DNA from: Methylocapsa sp.
GTDB lineage: Bacteria > Pseudomonadota > Alphaproteobacteria > Rhizobiales > Beijerinckiaceae
Reading direction: 5' to 3'
Assembly: GCA_003162995.1 (NCBI GenBank)
Contig: PLUZ01000500.1
Location: forward strand, 1,099-10,237
Length of the DNA: 9,139 nucleotides
Shown here one piece after another: positions 1-7,073 of this stretch. The position numbers were made by a program, and so were the translations under genes. The notes beneath the pieces were generated by a model. It had not been told where the DNA came from. It saw only the letters and a list, made by a program, of their open reading frames with translations, and searched no databases. Positions within the stretch are counted from its first letter, which is position 1, and the number at the start of each line of letters is the position of its first letter.

Positions 1-219
1 CGCGGCGCTCACGCCTCTATTCGCCTGCTGGAGAACTTTCCTCGCACCGGGAAAGCCATCCAGTGCTTGCTCCGCAAGCGCGGCTGTCCGGTCGACTGAT
101 CCGTCGTCAACAACGATAATTTCGAGCTCTGGGTAGGATTGAGCGAGGACGCTGTTGAGCGTTGCCTTGATCCATTTTTCTGAATTGTAGGCTGGAATTA
201 CGACGCTCACCAAATCCAT
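1..219 (-). CDS. Family 2 glycosyltransferase, N-terminal part (runs off left edge)
   Basis: Reading the minus strand from an ATG at 219 gives 73 codons that stay open to base 1. The product begins MDLVSVVIPAYNS, the first beta strand and nucleotide-sugar loop of GT-A fold family 2 glycosyltransferases. About residues 34-41 read EIIVVDDGS, the classic IVVDDGS motif that binds the sugar nucleotide, and QQANRGVSAA near the edge is the usual next conserved stretch. The enzyme would transfer a sugar onto a lipid-linked or surface glycan at the cytoplasmic membrane. An in-frame ATG at 309 would add 30 residues of no recognisable domain; neither start has a strong ribosome binding site, and I chose 219 because the domain starts there. 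It follows the sulfotransferase stop by 129 bases (39 if the ATG at 309 is used), same strand, probably one operon. Acceptor and donor cannot be told. Confidence 0.88.
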   Translation of the reverse strand, partial: MDLVSVVIPAYNSEKWIKATLNSVLAQSYPELEIIVVDDGSVDRTAALAEQALDGFPGARKVLQQANRGVSAA

Positions 220-348
220 CGGCACATCCCAAAAGCGGCCGCAAATCTCAAGCTGCCTGGCGTTCGCCCCGATCACCGCGTGAACCGCCTCGCCACACGG
301 GGTTACCATATTACGTCCGGACCACAGGAAGTTCCTAATTCTCGATAC

Positions 349-1230
349 TTACTTACGATCCTTCAAGCTGCTCAGGATAAAATCCTGCTCCGCGGGACTA
401 AACAAGTCTCGAAATTTCGTGTCCGCAGTATTGCGGATTTGTCCCGAGGGTCCGCTCACTAAGGGGTGAGTCGGATCCCGGACAATACTGACAGCCTTCT
501 CTGAATAGTCTTCGACCATTTTCACGTCAAAATCACAGCCCAGGAAACCGGACAATCCCTTAAGGACTTTACCCGGATCCGAAACAAGCTCTTCATAGCG
601 GACCAGATAATGCTGGGGATCTCCCCGATACTGAAGACTTTCCCTGAGGGCGACGTTCCATCGACGAACTGCAAGTTCGGGTGATGTTGGTCCCTCCCAC
701 ACGTCTGGGAATTTCCTTGCCGCGTCAACTAGCGAGGCAACCGTATCTCGTCCATTCCTTATAATGTGAATAAAAGCCGCGTCTGGAATGTATTGTTGGA
801 TACGCTTCACATAAAACAGGTGATCCGGTGTTTTCTCTACCCAGATCGGCCGTCCGGCCTTAAGGCTCGCCGCGTCGACAATTTGAACGAACGTCTTCAC
901 ATTATGCCGCAGCGATATGGAATTACATCGGGCGGCCACATAGAAATTTGGCAAAAGCAGTATGGGTTCCCATGCTCTCGCACGTCGCCTGTACTCTGCA
1001 ACGCCAAGCAACTCCATTATGGAGCGTACTAATTCGCGAAACTTACGAACTGAGCCTTGCGGCGTTGTGTCCATAGTTAGCAGATCGCGCGCTCCGAACA
1101 GCGATAAAAAGAAATTTGTTTCAGGGAAAGAATAGATTTCAGGGTGCGCAAAAAGCATTGCCTGAAGCAACGTTGTCCCGGAACGCGGACAGCCGACGAG
1201 AAATGCGCGCGTCTTGATGCCTGCTGCCAT
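349..1230 (-). CDS. Sulfotransferase family protein (PAPS-dependent)
   Basis: The 293-residue product has the two PAPS-binding signatures of the sulfotransferase superfamily. Residues 12-20, VGCPRSGTT, form the 5'-phosphosulfate loop directly after the first beta strand. Residues 154-165, IHIIRNGRDTVA, form the 3'-phosphate-binding segment with its conserved Arg and the RD pair. VEKTPDH near residue 131 is typical of the bacterial Sulfotransfer_3-type branch. Length and architecture fit a complete enzyme without membrane segments. By family it moves sulfate from 3'-phosphoadenylylsulfate to a hydroxyl or amine of a glycan, lipid or small molecule; next to a glycosyltransferase, a surface glycan or glycolipid is the likely acceptor, which is inference. 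An AAGGA lies only two bases before the ATG, an unusually short spacing. Sampled 60-base lines are 42-55% GC against 68% in a bioB sample, which suggests an acquired polysaccharide island. Confidence 0.87.
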   Translation of the reverse strand: MAAGIKTRAFLVGCPRSGTTLLQAMLFAHPEIYSFPETNFFLSLFGARDLLTMDTTPQGSVRKFRELVRSIMELLGVAEYRRRARAWEPILLLPNFYVAARCNSISLRHNVKTFVQIVDAASLKAGRPIWVEKTPDHLFYVKRIQQYIPDAAFIHIIRNGRDTVASLVDAARKFPDVWEGPTSPELAVRRWNVALRESLQYRGDPQHYLVRYEELVSDPGKVLKGLSGFLGCDFDVKMVEDYSEKAVSIVRDPTHPLVSGPSGQIRNTADTKFRDLFSPAEQDFILSSLKDRK

Positions 1231-1321
1231 AATCCTTCGTTACCCTAATTCCCTAAATGAAAGCAATTCCTCATAGCGAACCAAAACTTCGGCTCTCTTG
1301 CTCCGGCTTTGCATCGGTTCC

Positions 1322-1751
1322 TTAAGCATCGTCGTTTGTCTTGAGGAAATTGCGGACAAGACGTTTCAGGCCGATCGTGCCCGCGAGGGCGGCGCGCTCG
1401 GTTTCCTCGTGGCTTGGATTGCCGCCGGAAAAGCCGGCGCTAAAATTGGTGACGATGGAGAGAGCTGCGACGCGTAGACCGAGCCGCCTGGCGATAATGA
1501 CTTCCGGCACGATCACATCCCCAAGACATCGGCGCCGAGTTGGCGGGCAAGCTTGATCTCCGCCGGTGTCTCGAAAGAGGAACTCGGAAACACCCTAGTC
1601 TACACCGATCACGAGCTGCCCCGCATGACCCGGAACGGTCATTTCTAGGAACTCGGCAAATCCTGGTAGGAAACAGAAGAACAGCCATTTCGACCGGCTC
1701 GTCGACGCCGCGCTGGCGCGGAAGCTTGGCTGCCGCCATGCTCGCGCTCAT
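1322..1751 (-). pseudogene. Purine nucleoside phosphorylase remnant (trimeric PNP type), deleted and frameshifted
   Basis: The ATG at 1751 overlaps the cdd stop (ATGA) and opens in a plausible PNP N-terminus (24 codons, ending DEPVEMAV near 1680). The next recognisable pieces lie in shifting frames: YQDLPS at 1668-1651, then TVPGHAGQLVIG around 1639-1604 followed by an in-frame TAG at 1597-1595, then FETPAEIKLARQLGADVLGM at about 1575-1516, and finally VPEVIIARRLGLRVAA through HEET to the stop at 1322. All match, in order, the human/mycobacterial-type PNP (phosphate-dependent cleavage of inosine and guanosine). Intact members are roughly 265-275 residues (about 800 bases); only about 430 remain. 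The roughly 120-residue core between the GHAG and FETPAE motifs is gone, as is the GSGLG phosphate loop, and at least three frame changes are needed. It cannot make an active enzyme. Confidence 0.88.
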
Positions 1752-2158
1752 GGTGGGCCAGCTTTCGTCATGCTCGGGCCGAAAGCCTCCGGCAGAAGCG
1801 CTCCAAGTGTAAAGGTCGCGCGGACGCCCGTGGTTCCGGCAACGTGGATCTTGGCGTCTTCGCCGGCGAATTCGCGCATACGCTGACGGCAGGCGCCGCA
1901 AGGCGTAACTAAAGCATCGCCTTCCCCGACGATCAGAATTTCGGCGATGCGCCTCTGACCGGCGACGACCATGGCAGCGATCGCGGCGGCTTCCGCGCAA
2001 GTGCCAACAGGATAAGCGGCATTCTCGACATTCGTTCCGGAGAAAATTGCCCCCGAATCGGTGGCAAGAGCCGCCCCAACGGCAAATCCCGAATAGGGAG
2101 CGTAGGCGCTCAATCGCGCTTTGGACGCCGCCGAAAAAAGCGCTTCGATCGAACTCAT
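1748..2158 (-). CDS. cdd: Cytidine deaminase
   Basis: This 136-residue protein has the usual length of tetrameric, zinc-dependent cytidine deaminases, which convert cytidine and deoxycytidine to uridine and deoxyuridine in pyrimidine salvage in the cytosol. Residues 20-30, with PYSGFAVGAA, are the conserved N-terminal strand. GTNVENAAYP (41-50) binds the ribose. C54-A-E56 supplies a zinc ligand and the catalytic glutamate, and P86-C87-G-A-C90-R supplies the other two zinc cysteines. All key residues are present, so the gene looks functional. An AAAGG lies nine bases before the ATG. Its stop overlaps the start of the decayed purine nucleoside phosphorylase, so the pair was once translationally coupled; the purine half of the unit has been lost while this half is kept. 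Confidence 0.96.
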   Translation of the reverse strand: MSSIEALFSAASKARLSAYAPYSGFAVGAALATDSGAIFSGTNVENAAYPVGTCAEAAAIAAMVVAGQRRIAEILIVGEGDALVTPCGACRQRMREFAGEDAKIHVAGTTGVRATFTLGALLPEAFGPSMTKAGPP

Positions 2159-2287
2159 GCGAAAGCCTTTCAGTCCGTCTCGATCACCATCTGGGGAGCC
2201 CCCATAACGATCGGTTTAGGCCTATTCGGCGAGGCGGACACAGAGATGCTTTCTTAATGGCGAGTTTGAACTGCATTGGAAAGTTAT

Positions 2288-2312
2288 GGAACCCTAGTCT
2301 GAATTAACGGTT
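2288..2312 (+). promoter_or_regulatory. Probable EcfG (general stress response) promoter for the KGG gene
   Basis: GGAAC at 2288-2292 is followed after exactly 16 bases by GGTT at 2309-2312. The known alphaproteobacterial EcfG consensus is GGAAC-N16/17-cGTT, so only the weakly conserved first -10 base differs. The expected transcript would start near 2319, leaving about 24 bases before the ATG at 2343. KGG-motif proteins are general-stress genes in other bacteria, which agrees with this reading. Confidence 0.6.
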
Positions 2313-2342
2313 AGTCCGGCAAACCACGACCCGGTGATTGCC

Positions 2343-2546
2343 ATGCGAAAGAATGATAACGCCTCGAATCGGGGCTTTGCTGCTATGGATGTAGAGAAAC
2401 AACGGGAAATCGCGCGTAAGGGAGGTCGCAGTGTTCCCAATGAGAAGCGCAGTTTCTCGCAGAACCATCAGCTTGCTTCTGAAGCCGGCCGCAAAGGCGG
2501 CCGCTCTTCGCACGGTAATCGGCAGCCAGGCGGGAACAAGAACTAA
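2343..2546 (+). CDS. KGG-motif (Con-10/YciG-like) stress protein
   Basis: The 67-residue, highly hydrophilic product has the layout of the Con-10/YciG stress-induced family. RGFAAMD near residues 10-16 is followed by a first ARKGG (about 24-28), a spacer with SFSQNHQLASEAG, a second RKGG (about 51-54) and a GGNKN tail. There is no signal peptide or membrane segment. Family members accumulate on starvation or other stress and are thought to be largely disordered; no biochemical activity is established. A GTG at 2334 could add three residues, but I prefer the ATG at 2343 because neither start has a clear ribosome binding site and the family region starts after it. The gene stands alone, divergent from cdd and convergent with the carbonic anhydrase, with a likely EcfG promoter upstream. 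Confidence 0.9.
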   Translation: MRKNDNASNRGFAAMDVEKQREIARKGGRSVPNEKRSFSQNHQLASEAGRKGGRSSHGNRQPGGNKN

Positions 2547-2632
2547 CTTATTGATTTTATTAAACTCCATATAGGATTATAATGTCTTGCTCGAAGCAGG
2601 CTTCGGCTTCGCTTAAGTGATCCGGGAATGCG

Positions 2633-3361
2633 CTATGAGCCTGGCCGCTCAAGGGCGGCGCGATGGGCACTGGCGGCAACAATTTCGAAGCGCCCGCTCG
2701 TCTCGTCAAGTGCGAGCAAAGTGCCCTTGGAAATCCCAAAATAGGCACCGTGAAGACCGAGCTTGCCCTGCCGTTCACGTTCCGCGATCCACGGAAAACT
2801 GCGCAAATTGGCAAGACCTTGGACGATCGAAGCCAGCGCCAGACGCTCGATATAATCTTCGAGCGGCGTGCCAGCGGGTCCGATTCGCGCTGCTGCGGGG
2901 CTGATCAGACTGATCCATTTCCCGATGAAATCGCCCGGGGAAAGCGGTTCATGACCGTGTTTTACCTCATTGTGCGCGAAGGCTCGTACACCGCCGCAGC
3001 TCGCGTGTCCCATGAGCACAATATGTTCGACTTCCAAACCCATGACCCCGAATTCTAGCGCCGCCGACGTACCGTGCAAATCCTCGTTCGGGCCGTAGGG
3101 AGGCACGAGATTGGCAATATTGCGGACGACGAAAAGTTCGCCGGGTCTTGCGTCGAAGATGACCTCCGGCGATACGCGAGAATCACAGCATCCGATCAGC
3201 ATGATACGGGGATTTTGTCCCGCCTCGGCCAAATGGTGAAAGCGCTCTTGTTCATATGGGAAGCGTTCGCCAAGGAAGGCTTCGTAGCCGCTGACCAGCC
3301 GGTCTGGTAACAACGCACGGCCACGCCCGCCGCCGGCTGTTCGCGAGGTCGTTTTGGACAT
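2633..3361 (-). CDS. Beta-class carbonic anhydrase
   Basis: The 242-residue protein is a beta-carbonic anhydrase, a zinc enzyme that interconverts CO2 and bicarbonate in the cytosol. The zinc ligands are C58 in GCCDSRV, H119 and C122 in GHASCGGV; D60 and R62 form the Asp-Arg dyad that gates the metal. RPGELFVVRNIAN (72-84) is the conserved dimer and substrate segment, and SAALEFGV follows about 20 residues later. I chose the ATG at 3361 because GGAGA stands about eight bases before it; an ATG at 3385 would add eight residues without such a site. The gene is divergent from the PLD-like gene, with 213 bases between the starts. Bicarbonate supply for carboxylases, including the biotin-dependent ones, is a likely role, but the sequence does not show a specific partner. 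Confidence 0.96.
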   Translation of the reverse strand: MSKTTSRTAGGGRGRALLPDRLVSGYEAFLGERFPYEQERFHHLAEAGQNPRIMLIGCCDSRVSPEVIFDARPGELFVVRNIANLVPPYGPNEDLHGTSAALEFGVMGLEVEHIVLMGHASCGGVRAFAHNEVKHGHEPLSPGDFIGKWISLISPAAARIGPAGTPLEDYIERLALASIVQGLANLRSFPWIAERERQGKLGLHGAYFGISKGTLLALDETSGRFEIVAASAHRAALERPGS

Positions 3362-3574
3362 GGACGTGTCTCCAAGATGCCGCAAGAAGTCGTGAGCCCG
3401 GCGTTCGGTTTAATCCCCTGGCCATTGCCGGCAATCATAACATCGTTTGGAGCTTGTTGAGCGTCGAAAAAAGCAAGACCCGTGCGGCTGCCATAAGGTC
3501 ATAAGCCAGGCTCGGAAAAGACCAGCCTGTCATCTGCTATTGCGAACTTAAATCCGTAGCTTGGACTAAGATCG
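3362..3574. promoter_or_regulatory. Divergent intergenic region, carbonic anhydrase / PLD-like gene
   Basis: This stretch separates two divergent starts and must hold both promoters. I found no EcfG-type GGAAC-N16-CGTT motif on either strand and no convincing sigma-70 pair. The only clear signal is the GGAGA ribosome binding site of the carbonic anhydrase just inside 3362-3375. Confidence 0.4.
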
Positions 3575-4153
3575 ATGATTCTATCGATGGTTCTATTGCA
3601 CTTTCGTGCTGTCATTGGTCTCTTGCCTAGTCTTACTCTCTCGCTAATCTCGATCTCGGCGTGCCGCGCCGATCCGGCACCGGTCATCCACTACGCTCCC
3701 GTAGAAAATCTGGAGCATGCCGATGTCGCGCTGATCGATCAGGCGGAGCACAACATCGACCTCGCGGCGTATGTTATGACGGATTGGCCGGTCATGAAGG
3801 CATTGATCCGGGCAGCCCAGCGAGGCGTCAAGGTCCGCATATATATGGATGGAGGCCGAATCGGCGAGCGGGAGCCCACTCCGCTCTTTCGGGAACTGAT
3901 CGCAACTCCTGAAATCGAGGTTCGCTTCAAGCGTGCTGGATCACCTTTGATGCACCTCAAGAGCTACCAAATCGACGGCCGATGGTTGCGCTCGGGCGCC
4001 GCAAACTTTTCGGCCTCGGGGCTGAAGCGGCAAGATAACGATCTTCTTATTATCGAGAGCCGGGCTGCGGCAATGGCATTTGAGCAGCGTTTCGACGCGA
4101 TCTTCGCGGGAGGGGAGGCCTTACCGCTCGCTTCCGAGGGCCAATCCCCGTGA
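3575..4153 (+). CDS. Secreted single-HKD phospholipase D/Nuc-like protein
   Basis: The 192-residue product starts with a hydrophobic stretch (about residues 3-28) ending SACRA before DPAP, a plausible signal peptide with cleavage near residue 32, so the domain should act in the periplasm or outside. The rest fits one phospholipase D repeat: YAPVENLEHADVALIDQA near the start, NIDLAAYVMTD (60-70), GVKVRIYMDGG (84-94), and the HKD catalytic motif H127-L-K129-x4-D134 followed by GAANFSASG (141-149). Length and the single motif match the Nuc endonuclease type, which forms its active site as a homodimer. Substrate could be DNA, RNA or a phosphodiester lipid; the family alone does not decide. It is a single gene, convergent with the sugar transferase, and has no recognised partner nearby. 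Only a poor GGA-AAG precedes the ATG; an in-frame ATG at 3587 would shorten the signal peptide. Confidence 0.87.
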   Translation: MILSMVLLHFRAVIGLLPSLTLSLISISACRADPAPVIHYAPVENLEHADVALIDQAEHNIDLAAYVMTDWPVMKALIRAAQRGVKVRIYMDGGRIGEREPTPLFRELIATPEIEVRFKRAGSPLMHLKSYQIDGRWLRSGAANFSASGLKRQDNDLLIIESRAAAMAFEQRFDAIFAGGEALPLASEGQSP

Positions 4154-4317
4154 GTGGTGCGATCGCATCCGCTTCACTTGAAGAGATTCCAACGGCCGGA
4201 CTTGATTGCTCAAAGGCAGAAATTGCCGCGAGAAGGATCAATCGCGCGAAGGGTCAAAGTAGAAGCGTTACCAAAGCGAAAATTTCGTTGTTGCTGGCCA
4301 ACTCTTCTGCTGGTCCA

Positions 4318-5784
4318 TCAAAGTGCGCAATCGCGCAAAATCTCGATACATGACTTCAATAAAATATTGATATCGAGGCCCAGCGACCAATTGTTAATAT
4401 ACCATAGGTCCAATTTCACACGCTCGGCCATTTGGTCGAAGGACACGGTTTCACCCGGCAATCCATTCACCTGTGCCCATCCGGTCATTCCCGGCTTGAC
4501 GTAGTGGCGGAAGGCATAATCAGCAATATGAACCTTGTATTCATCATCGTGGGCAAGCGCATGCGGCCTCGGCCCGACCAGCGACATGTCGCCCCTTAGG
4601 ACGTTAAAGAGTTGGGGCAGTTCATCGATGCTCGACCGACGCAAGAATTTTCCTATACGTGTCACGCAACTATCGTCTCTGCATGCTGGTTTGGCGACTG
4701 GTCCATCCTCGAGAACCGTCATCGTCCGGAACCTGAAAATAGAAAATTCCTTGGCGTTGAAGCCGCTTCTCCGTTGCCGGACCAAGATTGGACCGGGGCT
4801 ATCAAGCTTAATGGCGACAGCGGCAATCATAAAAAGCGGCCAAAAAAACGCTATTGCCGTCATGGAAGCAACGACGTCCAGAGCCCGCTTCACTGCTTTC
4901 TCAGAATTGGTCAACGTCACTCTTTGGATAGTGATTGGTCGCAACAGCGGGTCCGTGGACATACCACGCTGTCCCAGCAGGGTTCTCATGCTATGGTCGG
5001 GTAAAAGCCGAACCGGCAGCGGAGACGCGCGAAGACGGGAACGAACCGTTTCGAGAAGTTCCTGGCTGCCCCAGCGCAGCGCGATCAAAAATTCCTCGGC
5101 ACCTTGTTCGCTCGCGTTTGTGATTGCTCCGTCTAGATTGGCTAGGACCTCGCTTGAGCGGCAGCCCCGATTCATTGCGACCGGCACACGAAAAACTTCC
5201 TTGCGGCCAAAGCATTGCAATAAAAAACTTGCGCTTAATCCCATCAATTCCGCTAGTTCGCCTATCGTCACGACACGGCGTCCGTCAAGGCTTCCCACCG
5301 ACAGAAGGGTGCGCGTTGCGATAGCGAAAACCCCGCGGACAATTAGCAAAAGAATTATTTGAAGCAATAAAGTTGTAACCAAGGGCCAGAAAGCCGAAGC
5401 GATGTTGACATTTAGAATAAATACAGATCCGGTCACCAAAAATGTCGTGGAGGCAAAGCTTGCAAGGAGACGGCTGACATTAGGGAGCGGCGTGAGCAGC
5501 ACGGGAGGGCAGTACAGGCCACGCATACTGACAGCATAGACGTAAAAAAACCCGTTGATAAGGCCAGCACTTAAGCATATGTCGGCGGTTGCGAAGTTGT
5601 CGTGCCAAAGGTATCGATAAACAGTGCCTCCAAAAGTACTTGAAAAAGCAATAAGTAATAGATCAGCGATGAGTGCTAAAACTTCAATTTTTTGGTAGGA
5701 GACTTTGAATTCTTTAAAAATCCACGAATCTTTCTGGATACGGCCTCTTGGCTCCACAATGTCATTTAATCGGCTCAGGAACAT
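4318..5784 (-). CDS. Exopolysaccharide polyprenyl-phosphate sugar-1-phosphate transferase
   Basis: This 488-residue membrane protein is a polyisoprenyl-phosphate hexose-1-phosphate transferase of the WbaP/GumD/ExoY class, which starts a polysaccharide repeat unit by moving a sugar phosphate from a nucleotide sugar to undecaprenyl phosphate. The first half has about four or five hydrophobic segments (around residues 25-150, for example VLALIADLLLIAFSS and TTLLLQIILLLIVRGV), then a soluble linker. The catalytic domain begins near residue 299 with KRALDVVAS and a membrane-inserting helix, then SPGPILVRQRRSG, FRFRTM, the DELPQLFNVLRGDMSLVGPRP signature, and PGMTGWAQVNG. I chose the ATG at 5784 because GAGAGG precedes it by about seven bases; the ATG at 5799 lacks a site. 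Two sampled 60-base lines are 32-37% GC, far below bioB. It is divergent from two envelope genes, probably one exopolysaccharide locus. The sugar cannot be read from sequence. Confidence 0.94.
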   Translation of the reverse strand: MFLSRLNDIVEPRGRIQKDSWIFKEFKVSYQKIEVLALIADLLLIAFSSTFGGTVYRYLWHDNFATADICLSAGLINGFFYVYAVSMRGLYCPPVLLTPLPNVSRLLASFASTTFLVTGSVFILNVNIASAFWPLVTTLLLQIILLLIVRGVFAIATRTLLSVGSLDGRRVVTIGELAELMGLSASFLLQCFGRKEVFRVPVAMNRGCRSSEVLANLDGAITNASEQGAEEFLIALRWGSQELLETVRSRLRASPLPVRLLPDHSMRTLLGQRGMSTDPLLRPITIQRVTLTNSEKAVKRALDVVASMTAIAFFWPLFMIAAVAIKLDSPGPILVRQRRSGFNAKEFSIFRFRTMTVLEDGPVAKPACRDDSCVTRIGKFLRRSSIDELPQLFNVLRGDMSLVGPRPHALAHDDEYKVHIADYAFRHYVKPGMTGWAQVNGLPGETVSFDQMAERVKLDLWYINNWSLGLDINILLKSCIEILRDCAL

Positions 5785-6080
5785 CCGAAGGCCTCTCATA
5801 AATCAGCACGTATGGGCTTATCTCAATCGTCGGATAACCCTTCGCAAACGACCATTACGATTTGATGATTATAATCAATCATTAAATTGGCAAATTCAAG
5901 ACGGGCTTACACTAGATGCTCCGCCGTGCCATGAAGCCCAAGGCTTGCTTATCATGTGCAACGTGCGATCCATTGTCCGCAATAACTGAAAAAAAAGTGT
6001 GCCACTTCCCGAATTGCGCGAGATTGGGCAATCCAATTTTTCGCTGTGCGGTTTACAGTTTTAAGCGATTGGCCATCTTC
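5785..6080. promoter_or_regulatory. AT-rich divergent regulatory region of the exopolysaccharide locus
   Basis: About 296 bases lie between two divergent starts, with no gene recognised. The middle (roughly 5855-5900) is AT-rich and holds a perfect 10-bp palindrome GATTATAATC at 5867-5876, set within an imperfect wider dyad. This is a reasonable place for overlapping promoters and a regulator site. The stretch from 5916 is open in frame with the secreted protein but shows no domain or usable signal peptide, so I treat it as untranslated. Confidence 0.4.
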
Positions 6081-6674
6081 ATGCGTCGCGGACTTTGGTT
6101 ATTTCTCGTTTTGGTGGTCAAACTTTGCGGCAACCCCAGTGCCGCTGCCGAATTCGTTGTGGCGGATGGCCCTTACCGCGACAAGGACGCGTCACCCAGC
6201 AGCGGGAGCCCTAGCCCGGGCGAACCAATGGAGTCTGCGGGAGAGGCACGCTCTTCTTGGCGTCTCGTGCGGAGTGCCGAGGCGAACAATGAGCCAGGCT
6301 CGGTGGCCATCCTTCATACGGTGGATTTTGAACGATCCAATCCGCGTTTGGCAGGCCTCATGCTGCGGTGCGGTAGGCAAGGCATCGAAACCGTTATCGT
6401 GGTTGTCGAGCCATATCCCCCACACGCACGGCCACAAATCACCTTACGCGCGCTGGGACAAGAATTTCGGTTTATTGGAACCATTCTTCCAACAGGTGCG
6501 GGAATTCGTCTGCCCAGCGATGCGACGGGCCTGGTGACAGGTCCCTGGCATAAGGCGAGTGAGCTAGACATAAAAGTGACCGAGGGGGACTCCGCCGCGA
6601 TCGACGGCGTTGTCGCCTTATCCGGCCTTTCCGAGGCGCTCGAATCGCTAAACGTGGAATGTGTGCAAAAATGA
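6081..6674 (+). CDS. Secreted or periplasmic protein of unknown function
   Basis: I do not recognise this 197-residue protein by name. From the ATG at 6081 it starts MRRGLWLFLVLVVKLCG, a typical signal peptide (two Arg, about 13 hydrophobic residues, then SAAAE as a cleavage site near residues 20-24). A Ser/Pro/Gly-rich linker follows. A compact domain of about 110 residues then starts near VAILHTVDFERSNPRLAGLM, contains a conserved-looking RCG, a VIVVVEPYPPHARP strand, GLVTGPWHKASEL, and ends LNVECVQK; two Cys, in RCG and VEC, could pair. The frame is open upstream to 5916, but that part would bury the signal peptide, so I use 6081; no good ribosome binding site is visible. It lies 99 bases before a small membrane protein and is divergent from the sugar transferase, so an envelope or polysaccharide-linked role is a guess. 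Confidence 0.72.
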   Translation: MRRGLWLFLVLVVKLCGNPSAAAEFVVADGPYRDKDASPSSGSPSPGEPMESAGEARSSWRLVRSAEANNEPGSVAILHTVDFERSNPRLAGLMLRCGRQGIETVIVVVEPYPPHARPQITLRALGQEFRFIGTILPTGAGIRLPSDATGLVTGPWHKASELDIKVTEGDSAAIDGVVALSGLSEALESLNVECVQK

Positions 6675-6773
6675 GACTTTACGCGCGCGTGAATTTAGGT
6701 AGATATTGTAGGGAAAACGGTAAGCGCAAAATAAGAAAATCAAGCCAAGATAAGGCAAATGGGAGGCATCAAA

Positions 6774-7073
6774 ATGGAAATACTAATCACCGGGGGCGCC
6801 TTTTTGGGGGCCATACTGGGTCGATCTTTCAAGGTGTTGATTCTTGTTCCCGCCAGTATCCTCGTGATCGCTCTACTCCTGATGAAGGCGGGTTTTGCCG
6901 GGTATCCCCTACTGAATTCTCTCGTGAAAATCGCCCTGCTGACCGGAAGCCTTGAACTTGGTTTCGTCACGGGACTGATCTCGACTGACATTTCTGCGGC
7001 AGTGCAAGGCTTTCGAGGTTTTTGGACACGGCAGCGCCGCACAACATCGTCGCGCCCAGCCCATTTAAGGTAA
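6774..7073 (+). CDS. Small integral membrane protein, unknown function
   Basis: The 99-residue product is mostly hydrophobic: about residues 3-15 (ILITGGAFLGAIL), 19-40 (KVLILVPASILVIALLLMKAG with a proline in the middle) and 52-72 (LVKIALLTGSLELGFVTGLIS), giving two to three membrane segments. A basic tail (FWTRQRRTTSSRPAHLR) should face the cytoplasm. I chose the ATG at 6774 because GGGAGG stands about seven bases before it; a start at 6759 would place that site inside the gene. It follows the secreted protein by 99 bases on the same strand, so the two may be cotranscribed. I have the impression that similar short proteins occur beside exopolysaccharide genes in Rhizobiales, but I cannot name a family or function. 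Confidence 0.75.
   Translation: MEILITGGAFLGAILGRSFKVLILVPASILVIALLLMKAGFAGYPLLNSLVKIALLTGSLELGFVTGLISTDISAAVQGFRGFWTRQRRTTSSRPAHLR

Noticed and set aside
1440..2000. 186-codon open frame on the minus strand
   Set aside because: It is the out-of-frame shadow of cdd joined to the frame-shifted PNP remnant; very Arg-rich with no domain.
2592..2611. Small hairpin CGAAG-CAGG-CTTCG between the convergent KGG and carbonic anhydrase genes
   Set aside because: Stem of only five to six pairs and no T tract in either direction, so too weak to call a terminator.
4535..5362. 275-codon open frame antisense to the sugar transferase
   Set aside because: Ser/Arg-rich shadow; the minus-strand gene has all family motifs.
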